Shown one piece after another: positions 11,286 to 33,259 of a stretch of 64,000 nt of DNA. The notes under the pieces are model-generated. The model was not told the origin of the DNA, did no database searches, and was given only the letters and a program-made list of their open reading frames with translations. The translations under genes and the position numbers were made by a program. Location of the stretch: NCBI GenBank assembly GCA_009746045.1, contig RPFO01000154.1:4536637-4600636 (forward strand). The letters run 5' to 3'. Source of the DNA: Mesostigma viride (Eukaryota; Streptophyta; Mesostigmatophyceae; Mesostigmatales; Mesostigmataceae). The stretch's first letter is position 1. Each line of letters begins with the position of its first letter.

Positions 11286-11930
11286 TCAACTATTCAACAC
11301 TGTTATGGCGTTATGTACATCTTCGGCATTCAAATATGCCTTTTCAACACAGTCTGTTATGGCGTTATGACATCTTCGGCATTCAATGCCTGTTCAACAC
11401 AGTCTGTTATGGCGTTATGACATCTTTCGCATTCAATGCCTATCATCAAATACTATATGGTAGCTAGCTAACAAAGCGGGCCGGTCGACAGGGCGTCACA
11501 TGCTGACTTGAAAGTGGAACCGCTTGCATTTTACTCTCGTGGTCCCTGCAAGAAATAAAGCAAACCGACACAATATACGCAAGAGGAAAAGAAATCAGAT
11601 CCTTGACATAGATGTAAGCGTTCTACAAGGATCTTGAGCTCAGCACCACCTAAAAATCCATGCAGCAAATGTGTATGGCAAATCATAATTCCATCAACAT
11701 ACAATTCTACACATCCATGCATGCAAGAGGCCGGGGGAAAAAAAACAGGCCCTTGCAGATAAACATCTATACCTTCAAATGCCAAAATAATGACACCTAT
11801 AATTCCCCCTAAAATGAAAGCAGTGCAAGAGACAAAAAAGACATCAGATCCTTGACATAGACATCACCATTCTACAAGGAAGAGCTCACCAGCACCTAAC
11901 GGTCCATGCAGCAAATGTGTAGAACCCAAC
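11286..11930 (+). repeat. short direct repeats inside the CACTA element
   Basis: Three copies of about 57 bp containing GTTATGGCGTTATG and CATTCAA occur at 11286-11445. A further pair of about 95 bp (near 11585 and 11832) shares CAGATCCTTGACATAGA and CCATGCAGCAAATGTGTA. No coding role is seen. Confidence 0.7.
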
Positions 11931-12099
11931 ACTCACTCTTATGGCAAAGCAGCCCCATGTGGCAAGGCAGCACCATACACATGAATCACACCATGCGCCA
12001 GATGTCACACGAGCAAGGCACAACGTTGTCGTCGGATCAGAAAGCAACAAACGTGAAAACGCTAGCGGCCCAAATCTGAGATTCCGCGGAACACAGAAA

Positions 12100-13330
12100 A
12101 TAAGAAAGCTCAGAAGCTACCAGCAAGGGATCGAACATATGACCTTTGGCATGATTTCGCGGCTGTGTGAGTCTCCTGATCCGAAGGCATCTCACTTAAT
12201 TAACGTTTCGAAACAGCCAAACTGCGGAAAATCTCTTACCGGAGAGAGTTGCCAATATCAAGGAGACAACCAGCGCAGGCCAGAAATCGGGAGAATCCGG
12301 ACCATGGTAGCTCGAGCCTGCCGTTATCTTGTCCGCGTTTTCGAGTCGTGCAGGATTATGAATATGAATGGAGATGGAAATGTGTAGCCTTGTGCATTGA
12401 AATTACGGCTGGCTGACGTGAAGAGCGACTACATGACCTACACGGTGGGGCCGGAAACGGCTTGCTTGATTGTGTTTCATCGTGGGCAACGAGTCCAACA
12501 ACTACTTTCTCTGGGCGGCAAACTGCGGCAAATTGAACGCAAACCTCATCATGAAATCTTGACCGTCGAAATGTAACAATCCGACGACTTATGCAGTATG
12601 CCGCGTAATTTTCTGTTGCGGGAGAGCCGTTGGGCCGGTTCCCGACGCGGGCGACCAGTGGTTTGCGTTAAGTTAACTTAGCTGAAGTTCCCCAAGCCGC
12701 ATGATGGCTCTCATCGACGGCCTCAGTCTATTGACGCGTCGGCCCGATTTTGGCGGCACCCAATTTGACCCCAACGGCACCTACCGACAAAGGGCATACG
12801 TACGTTTCACGCGCACCACGACCTTCGAGCTCTGCTATGGCGGTGGTGCCGTGGGGCCCGCATCAGACTGCGGGCCCTTATCTGCTTTGGCGGTGCTGCC
12901 GTTGGGCCCGCATCAGAATTCAGGCCCTTTATGCATGCGGGCCATTAATGCATGTTACTTTTTTAGTCTTCTGCATACAAATATGAAGCAATGAGGTCGT
13001 GTCCTCTGGATTTTTGCACTGCAAATGGCATTTGCACCGTGTGCAGTTCCTGGACGTTTGGAAACATGCATGATGGCATGTGGCTAATGTAATGACTGAC
13101 TAGCTAGACCGTTTCAGTGGTTTTTCATTTGCGGGTATTTCCTCGTAAATGGTGGGAAAGCGATCGCAGCAATGGTTCTCACCACTAGACACTCCCGGCC
13201 AGTGAAGCTCGAAAAACACGCCCTGATCAAGCAAGCTGTTTCCGGCCCCACTGTATAGGTCATCTTACAGTCGCTCTTTGCGTAAGCCAGCCATAATTTC
13301 AATGAACAAGGCTACACATTTGCATACTCT
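12100..13330. repeat. fragments of a dispersed repeat nested in the CACTA element
   Basis: A block at 12375-12470 (plus) reappears inverted at 13201-13318. The segment 13010-13280 is repeated at about 39835-40080, and 12260-12400 is repeated inverted at about 40150-40310 and direct at 63090-63250. One frame of the shared part stays open in both large copies (GGKAIAAMVLTTRHSRPV against GGRAIAAMVLTTRHSRPV), so the family once coded for protein. The element itself is not recognised. Confidence 0.65.
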
Positions 13331-13758
13331 TTGCTTGGTTATATCGGTGTGCCTTTGTTTGGATGCAGGGGGGATCGCTGTGCTGACACAACGCGGCAAG
13401 GGATTTGCTGGTAGAAGATGCCCTTCCCAAGGCTGATTACAGCGACCCTGCGAATGGCGACGAGGCCTACTGGTGAGCCTTGTTTTTTGCAAATGCTACT
13501 TACGCCGTCTGCTTTGGTTTTTTAATTCAGTCCTATTGAAAGGCGCCTTGGGATTAGCCATGCAATCATGTTTTACTGTCACAAAGCCAGCCCTAGTAAT
13601 TAATATCTAGTTTGTTTGGTTTTACCCATCCGGGTGCCATGATCTTGCCGCCAGTAAAAGCGTCCTGTGTTGTATCTGTTCTATTTTTTTTAATAACCAA
13701 TACTTGCAATAATAATACTCTTTGCTGGGTTATCGGTGTGCGTTTGTTTGAATGCAGG

Positions 13759-14700
13759 CGAGATCGCTGTGCTGACACAACGTTCAACGTGCTTGCATGG
13801 GCATCATTAAACCTGACGCCGCTTGTGCCGCAAGGCATTGTAGCGGCGTGTGGGGGCGTGAAGCGCTACGCGGATTCTTTCCACAAAGTCAGGATACACG
13901 GGTTCAACTACCGCACGGAGGCTGCGGACCAATCCCAGGGAAAGCGGCACAAGAATGCGGGAGTTGCGGTGCATGGCCCGGGCGGTGTAGACTTTGGTTT
14001 CATTACACACATTCTGAAGGCCAGGTTAGAGTACCCACGAGGGGGCTGGGAATGGCAGCTGTTGTTGAAGGTGGAGCTTTTTGATCGCCTTCATGTCGCT
14101 CACCTGCCCCACGAGAGGTTGGTGGTCATCAGCAGCGCACAGGCCCCCAGGTCGTCGTGCCTTGTGTTGCCAGGTGCAGTGAGCTCAGTTGGGTATGTCG
14201 TCGATGAATGCTATGCTCCCGAAATGGTGGTAATCCCTGCCAAACTGCCATGGAGCATGGCACATCAGGCGCAATCTGCCCTCAGTAACCATGTGTATCA
14301 CAGCGTGGCAGCAGATTTCCCCACCATGCCGCAGTTTGAAGTGATTGAGGAGGGTGAGCCGATGCCACCGCCACCGCCTAGTGGCAAGAAGAAAGGCAAG
14401 AAGAAGGGGTCCAAGAAGAAGAAGGTGGCAGCGGCAGACCTAGGTGATGGCGACGTGGTGCGCCGCGCTGGCAAGGCACCTGCTCGAGGGCGCAGCCGCA
14501 AGCGTGGTGCTCCCACAGATGCTGGACCTAGCCAGCCCACCGTTGTAATTGAGGAGGTCCCTATGGCAAAGAGGGCCAGTGGAAGGCAGCGTAAAGCTGT
14601 GAACTATTGCGACACTAGTGGGGATGACACTATGTCATCAGAAGATGATGTTGATGCAAGCAACCCCTCGGACAGCAGTTCTGAAGAAGATGACTATTGA
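13759..14700 (+). CDS. CACTA-encoded protein with DUF4216-like segment and acidic nuclear tail
   Basis: A continuous frame follows the acceptor TTTGAATGCAG at 13758 and ends at TGA 14700 (about 313 codons). The segment around GFNYRTEAAD...NAGVAV...DFGFITHIL...LLLKVELFDR resembles the DUF4216 domain found in plant CACTA transposons; this is a judgement from pattern, not a search. The second half has a basic stretch (KKKGKKKGSKKKK, about residue 210), then RASGRQRKAVNYCD and an Asp/Glu/Ser-rich end, as in nuclear chromatin proteins. An upstream exon ending TACTG|GTGAGC at 13473 joins in phase 2. Part of that exon and its acceptor are duplicated, so the start is unclear. Confidence 0.6.
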   Translation, partial: RDRCADTTFNVLAWASLNLTPLVPQGIVAACGGVKRYADSFHKVRIHGFNYRTEAADQSQGKRHKNAGVAVHGPGGVDFGFITHILKARLEYPRGGWEWQLLLKVELFDRLHVAHLPHERLVVISSAQAPRSSCLVLPGAVSSVGYVVDECYAPEMVVIPAKLPWSMAHQAQSALSNHVYHSVAADFPTMPQFEVIEEGEPMPPPPPSGKKKGKKKGSKKKKVAAADLGDGDVVRRAGKAPARGRSRKRGAPTDAGPSQPTVVIEEVPMAKRASGRQRKAVNYCDTSGDDTMSSEDDVDASNPSDSSSEEDDY

Positions 14701-14874
14701 TTTAATTTGGGCATGACAGCATTGTTTATGGAATGATGTGCTGTTTTATATTGTATGACAACCCTATATTAATTGCACCTTTGTGCACCCTATAATGCAT
14801 ATCAAAGTGGTGTTGAGTTTTTTTTCACGTTAAGGACTTAATGAAATAAAGCTCATGATTTTTCTCGTGTTACA

Positions 14875-15203
14875 CTCTTGGTGAGAAATTTCTCACCACG
14901 TTGACTTGTGATTTTTCTCGTGTTAGTGATTTTTCTCGTGTTGGTGAGAAACTTCTCAATTTTCTCAATTTTCTCAATTTTTCGGACTTTTTCTCACCCA
15001 TTCTCACCTTTTTTCTCACTTAAGGGTTTTTTCTCACCCCAATCTCACCAAAACCCCCTTTTTCTCACCAAAATCTCACCCTGGTGAGATTTTTTGCCTA
15101 GCGTTTGCGGAAAAAAATTGAGATTTTTCTCAAATTTCTCAAAAAATTCTCACAAAAGGTGAGAAAATTGAGGGTTTTGAGAAAATTCTCAGAATCTGAG
15201 TTC
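14875..15203 (-). repeat. right subterminal repeats of the CACTA element
   Basis: TTTCTCAC-type motifs form the inverted counterpart of the left subterminal array. They end at the terminal GAGTTCCTAGTG. Confidence 0.85.
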
Positions 15204-15209
15204 CTAGTG

Positions 15210-15730
15210 GAAGGTGCATATGGCTTTTAATACATTCTGGGCTACTTCCTGCAAGGGTGGGAATGTAAGCGACACTTGCTCTAGGTGCACCAAGGGCACC
15301 TGCACCACCATGTTGTCTCGGAGCTCAACCCAACTAAGGGGTGCCGGGCATGGGGGGGAAGATCATCATGGCTATACAAGAGCTAGGGCATGGCTTCTCA
15401 ACAGAGAGCGTCTCTCTGCATAGGCATAGCATGGCTAAATTCTCAATGCAACATCCATGGGAGGTCCCATTATAGGCATGGCTTGGCTAAATTCTGAAGG
15501 CATCATCCATGGGGGCCATTATGGGCGCACATGCGCGAGGGCCACATGCTAGGCTAAGCCTGAGTAATCTACACTACTGTTATATATTCCCTAGACTGAG
15601 GTGGCAGGAGGGGCTTGCCAGGGCTTGCAAACAACGTGGATGACCGCCCCCCTCCAGCATACCAGCTTCCCCCCTGCGCTCTGCCGGAGCTGAAGGTAGG
15701 TCGGCCATAACTCGCCACCAATCCGAAAAA
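15210..15730 (-). mobile_element. LINE-like element, inner piece with ORF1 end
   Basis: Sequence continuous with 10736-10793 before the CACTA insertion. Read on the minus strand, 15730-15590 matches the end of the ORF1 coding region also seen at 18430-18560 (VIHVxxKPWQAPPATS). It is followed by the family's 3' untranslated region with CATGGCTTGGC repeats. Confidence 0.7.
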
Positions 15731-15807
15731 ACATCCAATATTGTACAAATCAGAGCATGGGACTGAAACGCCGCACATACTCAAGGCATCACGCAAGTTT
15801 CACATAC

Positions 15808-16094
15808 CTCAATCGCGTAGTCGGCGAAGAGCTCGTCCCGGCCGACTTCCCAGAACGGGAGCACGGACACCACGTCCGTCACCGACGTGATGGGGACCGC
15901 TGCCTTGTGGTCGCTAGCCACCAGGGTTATGGTGGTCTCCGGCCACCGCAACAAGGTAGCTACCTCGTGAGGAAGCTCCTTGTCACGGTATACCCAATAG
16001 CCGACGAGCACCCACCTGTCTGTGGGGTCGATATTGGCCGCTGCTCCAGACGACGGATCTAGAATCGCGTCCGCGGGCACTATCTTCGCAACTT
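15808..16094 (-). CDS. isolated exon-like open segment
   Basis: The segment begins after the acceptor TTTTTTCCTAG and ends ATTGAG|GTATGTG, a good donor. It is open in one frame (DRWVLVGYWVYRDKELPHEV ... FADYAIE) for 95 codons, phase 1 in and phase 0 out. No partner exons were found; downstream sequence is LINE debris. It could be a surviving exon of a broken host gene or of a transposon. I do not recognise the family. Confidence 0.35.
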
Positions 16095-16670
16095 CTAGGA
16101 AAAAAGGCTGACTAGGGGCAAGCTCGTTGCGAAGCTGAACGACGCATGCACCCAGGGACGATAGATGTCGTGTGATTAAACATTACCGAGCCCGGGTTAC
16201 TCCGTTCAAGCTTCGCTGCCCGGCTCCCCGGAAACCACATTTTCTCAGTCGGCAAAAGGCTGCTGGAGTCTTTTACCTTGCGATTAACGGGCAACTGCCG
16301 CTGGTCTTTGGGCGGGGGTGGGATGTGGCTTCTAAAAGTCGTATCCGGGTGATTACGACCCGACATGGCTGAAAACAGATGGAAATAATAGAGTAAGAGA
16401 GTATTTACCGCTAGCTTGCAACGTTGTTTTGGGCACGGTGCGCACGTAAATTTGACCTCAACGGCTGCAACCACAATTGTGGCGCCCCGTAACGTTTCCT
16501 TTGTGGACGGTGGGAACTTTCTTTGGTGCTATTCCTTGGCTATTCATTGAAACTTTTGTTCTCGGCCCGAGCAGAATCAAGAGGAGTAACCGTCGTTCCG
16601 TCCCACGCGAATGCCGACACGAAACCGAAAACCTCGAGTTTTGCGTGGGTCAGAACTGACTGACTGACTA
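16095..16670. other. region without recognised features
   Basis: Only short overlapping frames occur on both strands. I see no repeat copy, splice-supported exon or RNA gene. Confidence 0.5.
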
Positions 16671-16675
16671 ACCAC

Positions 16676-17917
16676 AGCGACTTGGCCGTACCGCTACACT
16701 TAGGGTCCGCACGACCAAGGTCGCCGGGCATTTTTCGGACCAGCCGACGGGGGAGGCCAGTTAAACGAATTGTAATGAAGAAGGAAAAGAGGGAACGCAT
16801 GTACACACATATAGGCAAGCTTCTCGGTGATTCTCACCCGTTCCACAATGTCGGCGAACTGGTTCTTGACGATGACGTTAAGGCTGCGCTTGGCGAGCTC
16901 GGCCGGCCTCGCGGAGGTCGAGCCTCTGCTGCTGGAGCTGTGCTGGGACGGCACGGATGTTGTGGAGCCGGTGGTGTGTTGCTTAATTAAGCATGCATGA
17001 CCGCCCACGTCTGCCAGGGTGGGAGGAGCATCGCCAGCCAAGCCAGAGGGGGCTCAGCTTGGCGGCAATGTCCTTCACCGCCTGGCGGGGCGGTGAGGCC
17101 GGCAGTGCGGTGTTTTGCAAGCACTCGATGGAGATGGCGTTGTCCTTGAGGTGCTGCATGGTCGATGTCGCGGAGCTGGGCGGTGATGGCGCCGTATGAG
17201 GTGGCCAGGGTGGTGGCGGTGGAGGCCGGAGGCGATCGAGGATCGAGGGTGGAGGTGGCGGTGGAGATGGTGGAGAGCCGGAGGGGGAGCTCGGCAGCCA
17301 GCGTGCTGCCCATGTGTATGGCTGCCACATCTGCAGCGAGGGGGGCCACGTGCTGCTCGAGGGCTTCCTTAAGGAGGGAGCGGGATGGAGGATTCGGTCA
17401 AGGTGGTGGTGATGGGCTTGGGGGGCCAGAGCTCCTCCGGCGAGGGAGCGTCCAAGGAGGGAGAAGAGGGTGTATTGCTGAATGGGTAGGGGCGGCGGGC
17501 GGTGAGGACGTTGTGGTCGAATAGGCGCCTATAAAGGAAAGCATAATTTGATGAGGCGACCCTTGTGGGAGAGCTGCTTGCACAGTTCAAGAAGCGAGGC
17601 GTGCGATCCAAAAAACACGTAGCTCAGGATGCGGTCGTGGTTGAGCTTGTCCAAAATTAGCCGGGCCGGCTGGCGTCAAAGTCGAACTCTCGATCCCAGT
17701 TCGGCTTGGCAGGGCGACTGCGGCGCTTGGGTTCAGGCGACGCTGCGGGTGAGGCGAGCCCAGGAGGGGGCTGGGCGACCACTAGGGCTTGGCTAGCTAG
17801 TGGCGCCGCTGCCTTCTGGGCCGGAGCTGCGAAGCTGCATGCCGGAGCTGCAGACGTATTTTCAGGGCTGAGCGCAGCCGCCAGGCTGCGTTGCGCGGAG
17901 GAGCGTTTGCTCGCCAT
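16676..17917 (-). pseudogene. decayed non-LTR retrotransposon ORF1, N-terminal part
   Basis: The minus strand starts MASKRSSAQRSL at 17917, followed by an Ala/Pro-rich stretch and SPEPKRRSRPAKPNW, as in the ORF1 copy starting at 37851. The frame is then shifted near 17660 (continuing LILDKLNHDRILSYVFFGS) and broken again further on. A short plus-strand piece at 16715-16755 resembles the HFDQPVGETS motif of another ORF1 copy, so two copies overlap or abut. No functional product is expected. Confidence 0.5.
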
Positions 17918-18004
17918 ATATTGCGTAATAGCTTCGCAAAATTATATCAGCCTGTGCGTCTTAGTAGAAAGACGAAGTGATTGTGATATTCACAGCCGAA
18001 TTCC

Positions 18005-18600
18005 GTGCCCAAACGTGAAAGTTTTGAGCTCCACCGTCAGCCATGGCTACCTCGTGGCTTTTGCATGGCTTGCGGAGGAAATGCGGTGCTCAAACTGAGC
18101 TGGGAGCTCCGTGGCATGCCCATGCCACGCCACAATGTCATCGTCAAGCACTTCGACCAGCCGGTAGGTGAGACCTCGACGACTCTTCTCAAGGCATTTA
18201 AGCGCGACATTCTTGTCCCCATGCAACTCACTGGTGAGCTGCGGATGTCGGCTGTCCGCCTCCCCTGCGCGCGGGGGAAGGTAGCTGGCCCGGCACTCCG
18301 GTGCTCCTCACCTTTAAGTACATGGCGGACAAGCTGTCGTTCCTTAAATGCCGCAAGAAGCTCTCGAGGACTCGCTTCACGCTGGACGACGACTTGACCC
18401 TGGCCCAGCAACAGCGGCGCCGGACGTGAGCTATGGCCGACCTACCTTCAGCTCCGGCAGAGCGCAGGGGGGAAGCCGGTATACTGTCCAGAGGGGGGCG
18501 GTCATCCACGTTGACCACAAGCCCTGGCAGGCACCTCCTGCCACCTCAGACAAAGGAATATATACCAGTACTAGTGTAGATTAGTCAGGCTTAGCCTAGC
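18005..18600 (+). pseudogene. decayed ORF1 C-terminal part of a LINE
   Basis: The segment HNVIVKHFDQPVGETSTTLL (near 18130) corresponds to CRVVLRRFPQKPGETSTSLA in the copy at 19160-20000. It then continues, with at least two frameshifts, through PVLLTFKYMADKLSFL, LDDDLTLAQQQ and VIHVDHKPWQAPPATS. This is the RNA-binding half of an L1-type ORF1 protein. It is cut at 18600-18615, where another element's tail begins. Confidence 0.6.
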
Positions 18601-18614
18601 ATGTGGCCCACGCG

Positions 18615-19150
18615 CATTATTATTATTATCAACATCACTCCGTTGGGAGTCAATGTAGCACATATCCCTGAGAAGGGGCATATGGCTTTAAATACATCCT
18701 AGGCTACTTCATGCAAGGGTGGGAATTAATGTAAGCTACCCGTGCTCTAGGTGCACCAGGGCCGACCTGCACCCTCATGGTCTATCACGCTATGCCCGGG
18801 TAAGGGGGGGGAGCATGCCTGTGAGGGAGGAAGATCATCATGGCTATACAAGAGCTAGGACATGGCTTCTCGACAGAGAGCATCTCTCTGCATGGCATAG
18901 CATGGCTAAATTCTTAATGCAACATCCATGGGGGTCCCATTATTGGCATGGCTTGGCTAAACATAGCCAGGGCGTAGCATGGCTGTACTAGGACTAGGCT
19001 AAGGCTATGGCTGGTGGTGTACCGTGCGTGGGCGGCACGTGACTAGGCCGGTGTGTTGGCACAGCTAGGCAAACATTCTAGGCATGGCTGCCTTAGCGGC
19101 AGTGACGCCAATGGTTACAATCTAGGGCTATTGCTATTCTAGCCCGCTGG
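18615..19150 (-). mobile_element. 3' region of a LINE-like element
   Basis: Read on the minus strand, this region follows the ORF1 stop near 19150 and ends in the ACTCCCAACGGAGT hairpin and an (ATAAT)n tail at 18615. It matches the 3' regions at 10736/15210 and 20460-20597. No reverse transcriptase lies between ORF1 and the tail. Confidence 0.65.
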
Positions 19151-19159
19151 GGGCGTCCA

Positions 19160-20000
19160 CATCTTGTGGTTGATCATCAGGTCCCCGCCCCTCCAGTACA
19201 CCTTGGGCTTCTGGGGGTCCTGCTTATGGCGGTGGTATTCCGGCCACAGGTCGCGTCGCTGCTGTTGCTGAGCGGGGGTTAGGTCGTCATCCAGCGTCCA
19301 GGTGAGGTCGTGCAACCGCTTGCGACGAGAGAGGAACCGCTGCTTAGGCCTCAGGGGAGGGGAAGGTGAGTAGGACTGGTGGGGGAGCCGCCTTGTCCCG
19401 GGAGTGGGGAAGGCGGTGGCACCCGCTTGAGCAGTGCTACCTCACCTACCAGGCCCATGAGGGTAAGAAGCTGGTTCTTGAGCTCGTCAGCAAGAGAGGT
19501 TGACGTCTCACCTGGCTTCTGGGGGAAGCGACGTAGCACCACTCGGCACTCGCGGCGAGCGCGGTCGGTGACCTCCCGTTGCTGGGCCTGGCGGTGGTTC
19601 TCCAGCTCCTGGAGCTTTGTGGCGATGGCGTCGGTGGTGGAGGCGCGGTCGCTGACCGCAGCAGGTCCGCGTAGGAGAGCGGCGGGAGGTCGCCAACATC
19701 CTGCCGGGGTGGCTGGGATGCAATGGTGGCCGTCTGCTCCGCTATATCTTGGGGACCTGTGTGGCCAGGGCCTCGGTGTGGGCGGTGATGGCCTCAAGCT
19801 TCTTCAGGAGCACGCCACACTTGCCCTCCACCTGGTTAAGGCGAGAGACAAGTGCAGCATGCGTTTCCGAAGCCTGCGCCGCGGTGTGTAGCGCCGTGAA
19901 CTGGGGTTGTAGCTTGTGGACGACCTTGGTTTCCACGTTAAAGACCCGGGCCTCGACCTTGTTGAGCGTGGTGTTCAGCGATGTCAGCTGCTCGGCCAGC
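19160..20000 (-). pseudogene. L1-type ORF1 (coiled coil plus RNA-binding part), frameshifted
   Basis: The minus-strand frame contains a heptad-like coiled coil (LAEQLTSLNTTLNKVEARV ... SRLNQVEGKCGVLLKKLEAI), then ATKLQELENHRQAQQREV, the motif CRVVLRRFPQKPGETSTSL, and after a frameshift near 19380 VLLTFPSREDK- and TLDDDLT-like sequence, ending near MINHKMWTPPAG. This order (coiled coil, then RRM-like and C-terminal domains) is that of L1-clade ORF1 proteins. The 5' end is replaced by 3'-region sequence of another copy near 20000. A sister copy is at 38290-39240. Confidence 0.7.
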
Positions 20001-20004
20001 GGCC

Positions 20005-20276
20005 AGGCCCACGCGCATGTGCGCCCATAATGGCCCCCATGGATGATGCCTTCAGAATTTAGCCAAGCCATGCCTATAATGGGACCTGCCATGGATGTTG
20101 CATTAAGAATTTAGCCATAGTGCCTATGCAGAGAGACGCTCTCTGATGAGAAGCCATGCCCTAGCTCTTGTATAGCCATGATGATCTTCCTCCCCCATGC
20201 CGGGATCCCCTTAGCTGGGTTGAACTCGAGACAGCATGGTGGTGCTGGTGCCCTTGAGGCACCTAATTAAGGAATT
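20005..20276 (-). mobile_element. LINE-like 3' region fragment
   Basis: This is the reverse complement of 15290-15560 (CATGGCTTGGC, AGAGCTAGGGCATGGCTTC and the GGTGCACC block). It joins two other fragments and has no coding content. Confidence 0.6.
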
Positions 20277-20460
20277 AATTAATTAATTAGACTCGTGCTC
20301 CCGTTGGGGAGTCACGGAGCATTAACCCCGAGGGATGGATGGATGGGTGCAAACAGCCCTACCGGTCTAATCTATCTACAACAGCTACCTACAACGTCTA
20401 TAGATCTAAAGCTATCAACATCTACTCTACCATAGGGGAGCTGCCTGGCGTGAGGCACCT
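20277..20460 (-). mobile_element. LINE 3' end with hairpin and TTAA tail
   Basis: Same end as at 6818-7000 and 63393-63600: ATTAATTAATTAG tail, CTCCCGTTGGGGAG hairpin and CGGAGCATTAACCCCGA. The orientation is minus. Confidence 0.75.
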
Positions 20461-20597
20461 AGAGCAAGTGTTGCTTACATTCCACTTCTTGCAGGAAGTA
20501 GCCCAGAATGTATTAAAAGCCATATGCCCCTTCTCCGGGATATGTGCTACATGTACTCCCAACGGAGTTATATGTTACTTAGGGTTAATTAATTAAT
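20461..20597 (+). mobile_element. LINE 3' end, second family, plus orientation
   Basis: The sequence from TTGCTTACATTCC through CCAGAATGTATTAAAAGCC to ACTCCCAACGGAGT and a TTAATTAATTAAT tail is the uninterrupted counterpart of the copy split by the CACTA element. Confidence 0.7.
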
Positions 20598-20619
20598 GCC
20601 CATGCGCATGACACGCAAG

Positions 20620-21270
20620 TACTTACTTACCATAGCAGTCCAAGCAAGAGAGAGGGAGGAAACGCGGTGACCAAACTGGGCTGGGACCACAAGGTCGGCC
20701 ACCAACTGATCTGTATAGTTCATGGCAGGTCTACCCGCGGGGCTTGTCCTTGGCCAGGCCAGGATATGCCGCCTAGCTGGCTGGCCAAGCCGCTGGGGGC
20801 TGGCCAGACCAAGGGCGGTGTCTACCTGTTTGAGAAAGGTGTTCTACAAATGCTATACTACGCTGCCTAATCTCATCCGAAATATGGGGAATACTCGCCT
20901 CTATACGAACACCCTGGCGACCTATGCGTGGAAAACCCTATGTTCAGGACCTATCGGAGCATCCCGGTGTACTGCCATTCAGCCGGGTGCCCACTGCCCA
21001 GCTTGTCCGTGAGCGTCCATGCCTTGGCGACGTATGTGAGCACCGTGAGAACCAAGACCTTGAAGAGCACTCGCGCTTGCACTTCTCGCCGCGGTCCTTC
21101 AAGTGACAGTAGGCGTTGAGCGAGCGAAGCCTGGCCCAGGCCAGGCCGATGCGGGTGTCCACATCGTCAGCCGTGTCAGGGAGCATGCTCCCCAGCAGTT
21201 TGAAGCGATCACGGAATGAGCCATGATGCCCAGATAATAATGCATTGCTGTGTTGTCTTTCGATTCTTAA
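20620..21270 (-). pseudogene. decayed non-LTR reverse transcriptase, C-terminal end
   Basis: On the minus strand the frame reads FKLLGSMLPDTADDVDTRIG and LAWARLRSLNAY, the region after the RT catalytic core in non-LTR elements. It then continues with frameshifts through VLTYVAKAWTLTD-like and MLR-like pieces to a final ...DQLVADLVVPAQF...LSLAWTAM segment near 20640. Other copies are at 36970-37475 and 63560-64000. Catalytic motifs are not present in this piece. Confidence 0.7.
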
Positions 21271-21751
21271 GTTAATGCAAAATATTTGAATGGCAACCAT
21301 GGCGACGAGAGAAGGGGGAGGCCCCATGTCCCCTTGTTGCTGTGCATAAAACAGGGATGAAAGGTACCTACTCAAAAGTTGGTGCCCCGTGAATCTCCCA
21401 ATGGAGGCGAGTCAATGAATGAATGAATGGCAACCATTGCGCAATCTAAAACATTGCGTTGGGCACAGCCTCAGCGGACTTCACACCCCCTCTCGACTGT
21501 TCCACAAGGGCTCAGTGCTGTGTCCTTCCAGCGGTTGAGGCACGGCTGCTATAAGTTTGCTACATAACTCGAGCATAACAAGCACACATGTACTTGAAAA
21601 TTTTGCACCCCCAGAAAAAAGTTGGGGCGGATTGCGGACAAAACAATCAACAATCTGTACCATACATACAGCCATCAAACTTGCAGTCAGGGGCAGTATT
21701 TCCCCATCACCCTACTTGCAAGATGTGATGCAACAGCCAGGGGATAGGCAC

Positions 21752-33211
<11,460 letters not shown>

Positions 33212-33239
33212 TTCCGTTGGTATCTCAAGCCAGCGTCAA

Positions 33240-33247
33240 TATATATA
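33240..33247 (-). promoter_or_regulatory. TATA-like element of TOP2
   Basis: TATATATA lies 29 bp before the TOP2 ATG on the coding strand. This is the distance expected between a TATA box and a transcription start, so the 5' leader would be nearly absent unless transcription starts elsewhere. Confidence 0.4.
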
Positions 33248-33259
33248 CACAGGCGGAGC

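Larger units (their letters stand above)
10794..15209 (+). mobile_element. CACTA (EnSpm-like) DNA transposon, 4.4 kb
   Basis: The element starts with CACTAGGAACTC and ends with its inverted copy (GAGTTCCTAGTG). Both ends carry long subterminal arrays of a TGAGAAA-type motif in opposite orientation, which is typical of CACTA elements. Comparison with uninterrupted copies of the host repeat (CCTGAGAAGG near 18680) indicates a 2-bp GA target duplication. Inside are a two-part gene with a DUF4216-like segment and an acidic tail (13759-14700) and fragments of another repeat family (12100-13330). I see no intact DDE transposase, so this copy is probably non-autonomous or decayed. Confidence 0.75.
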
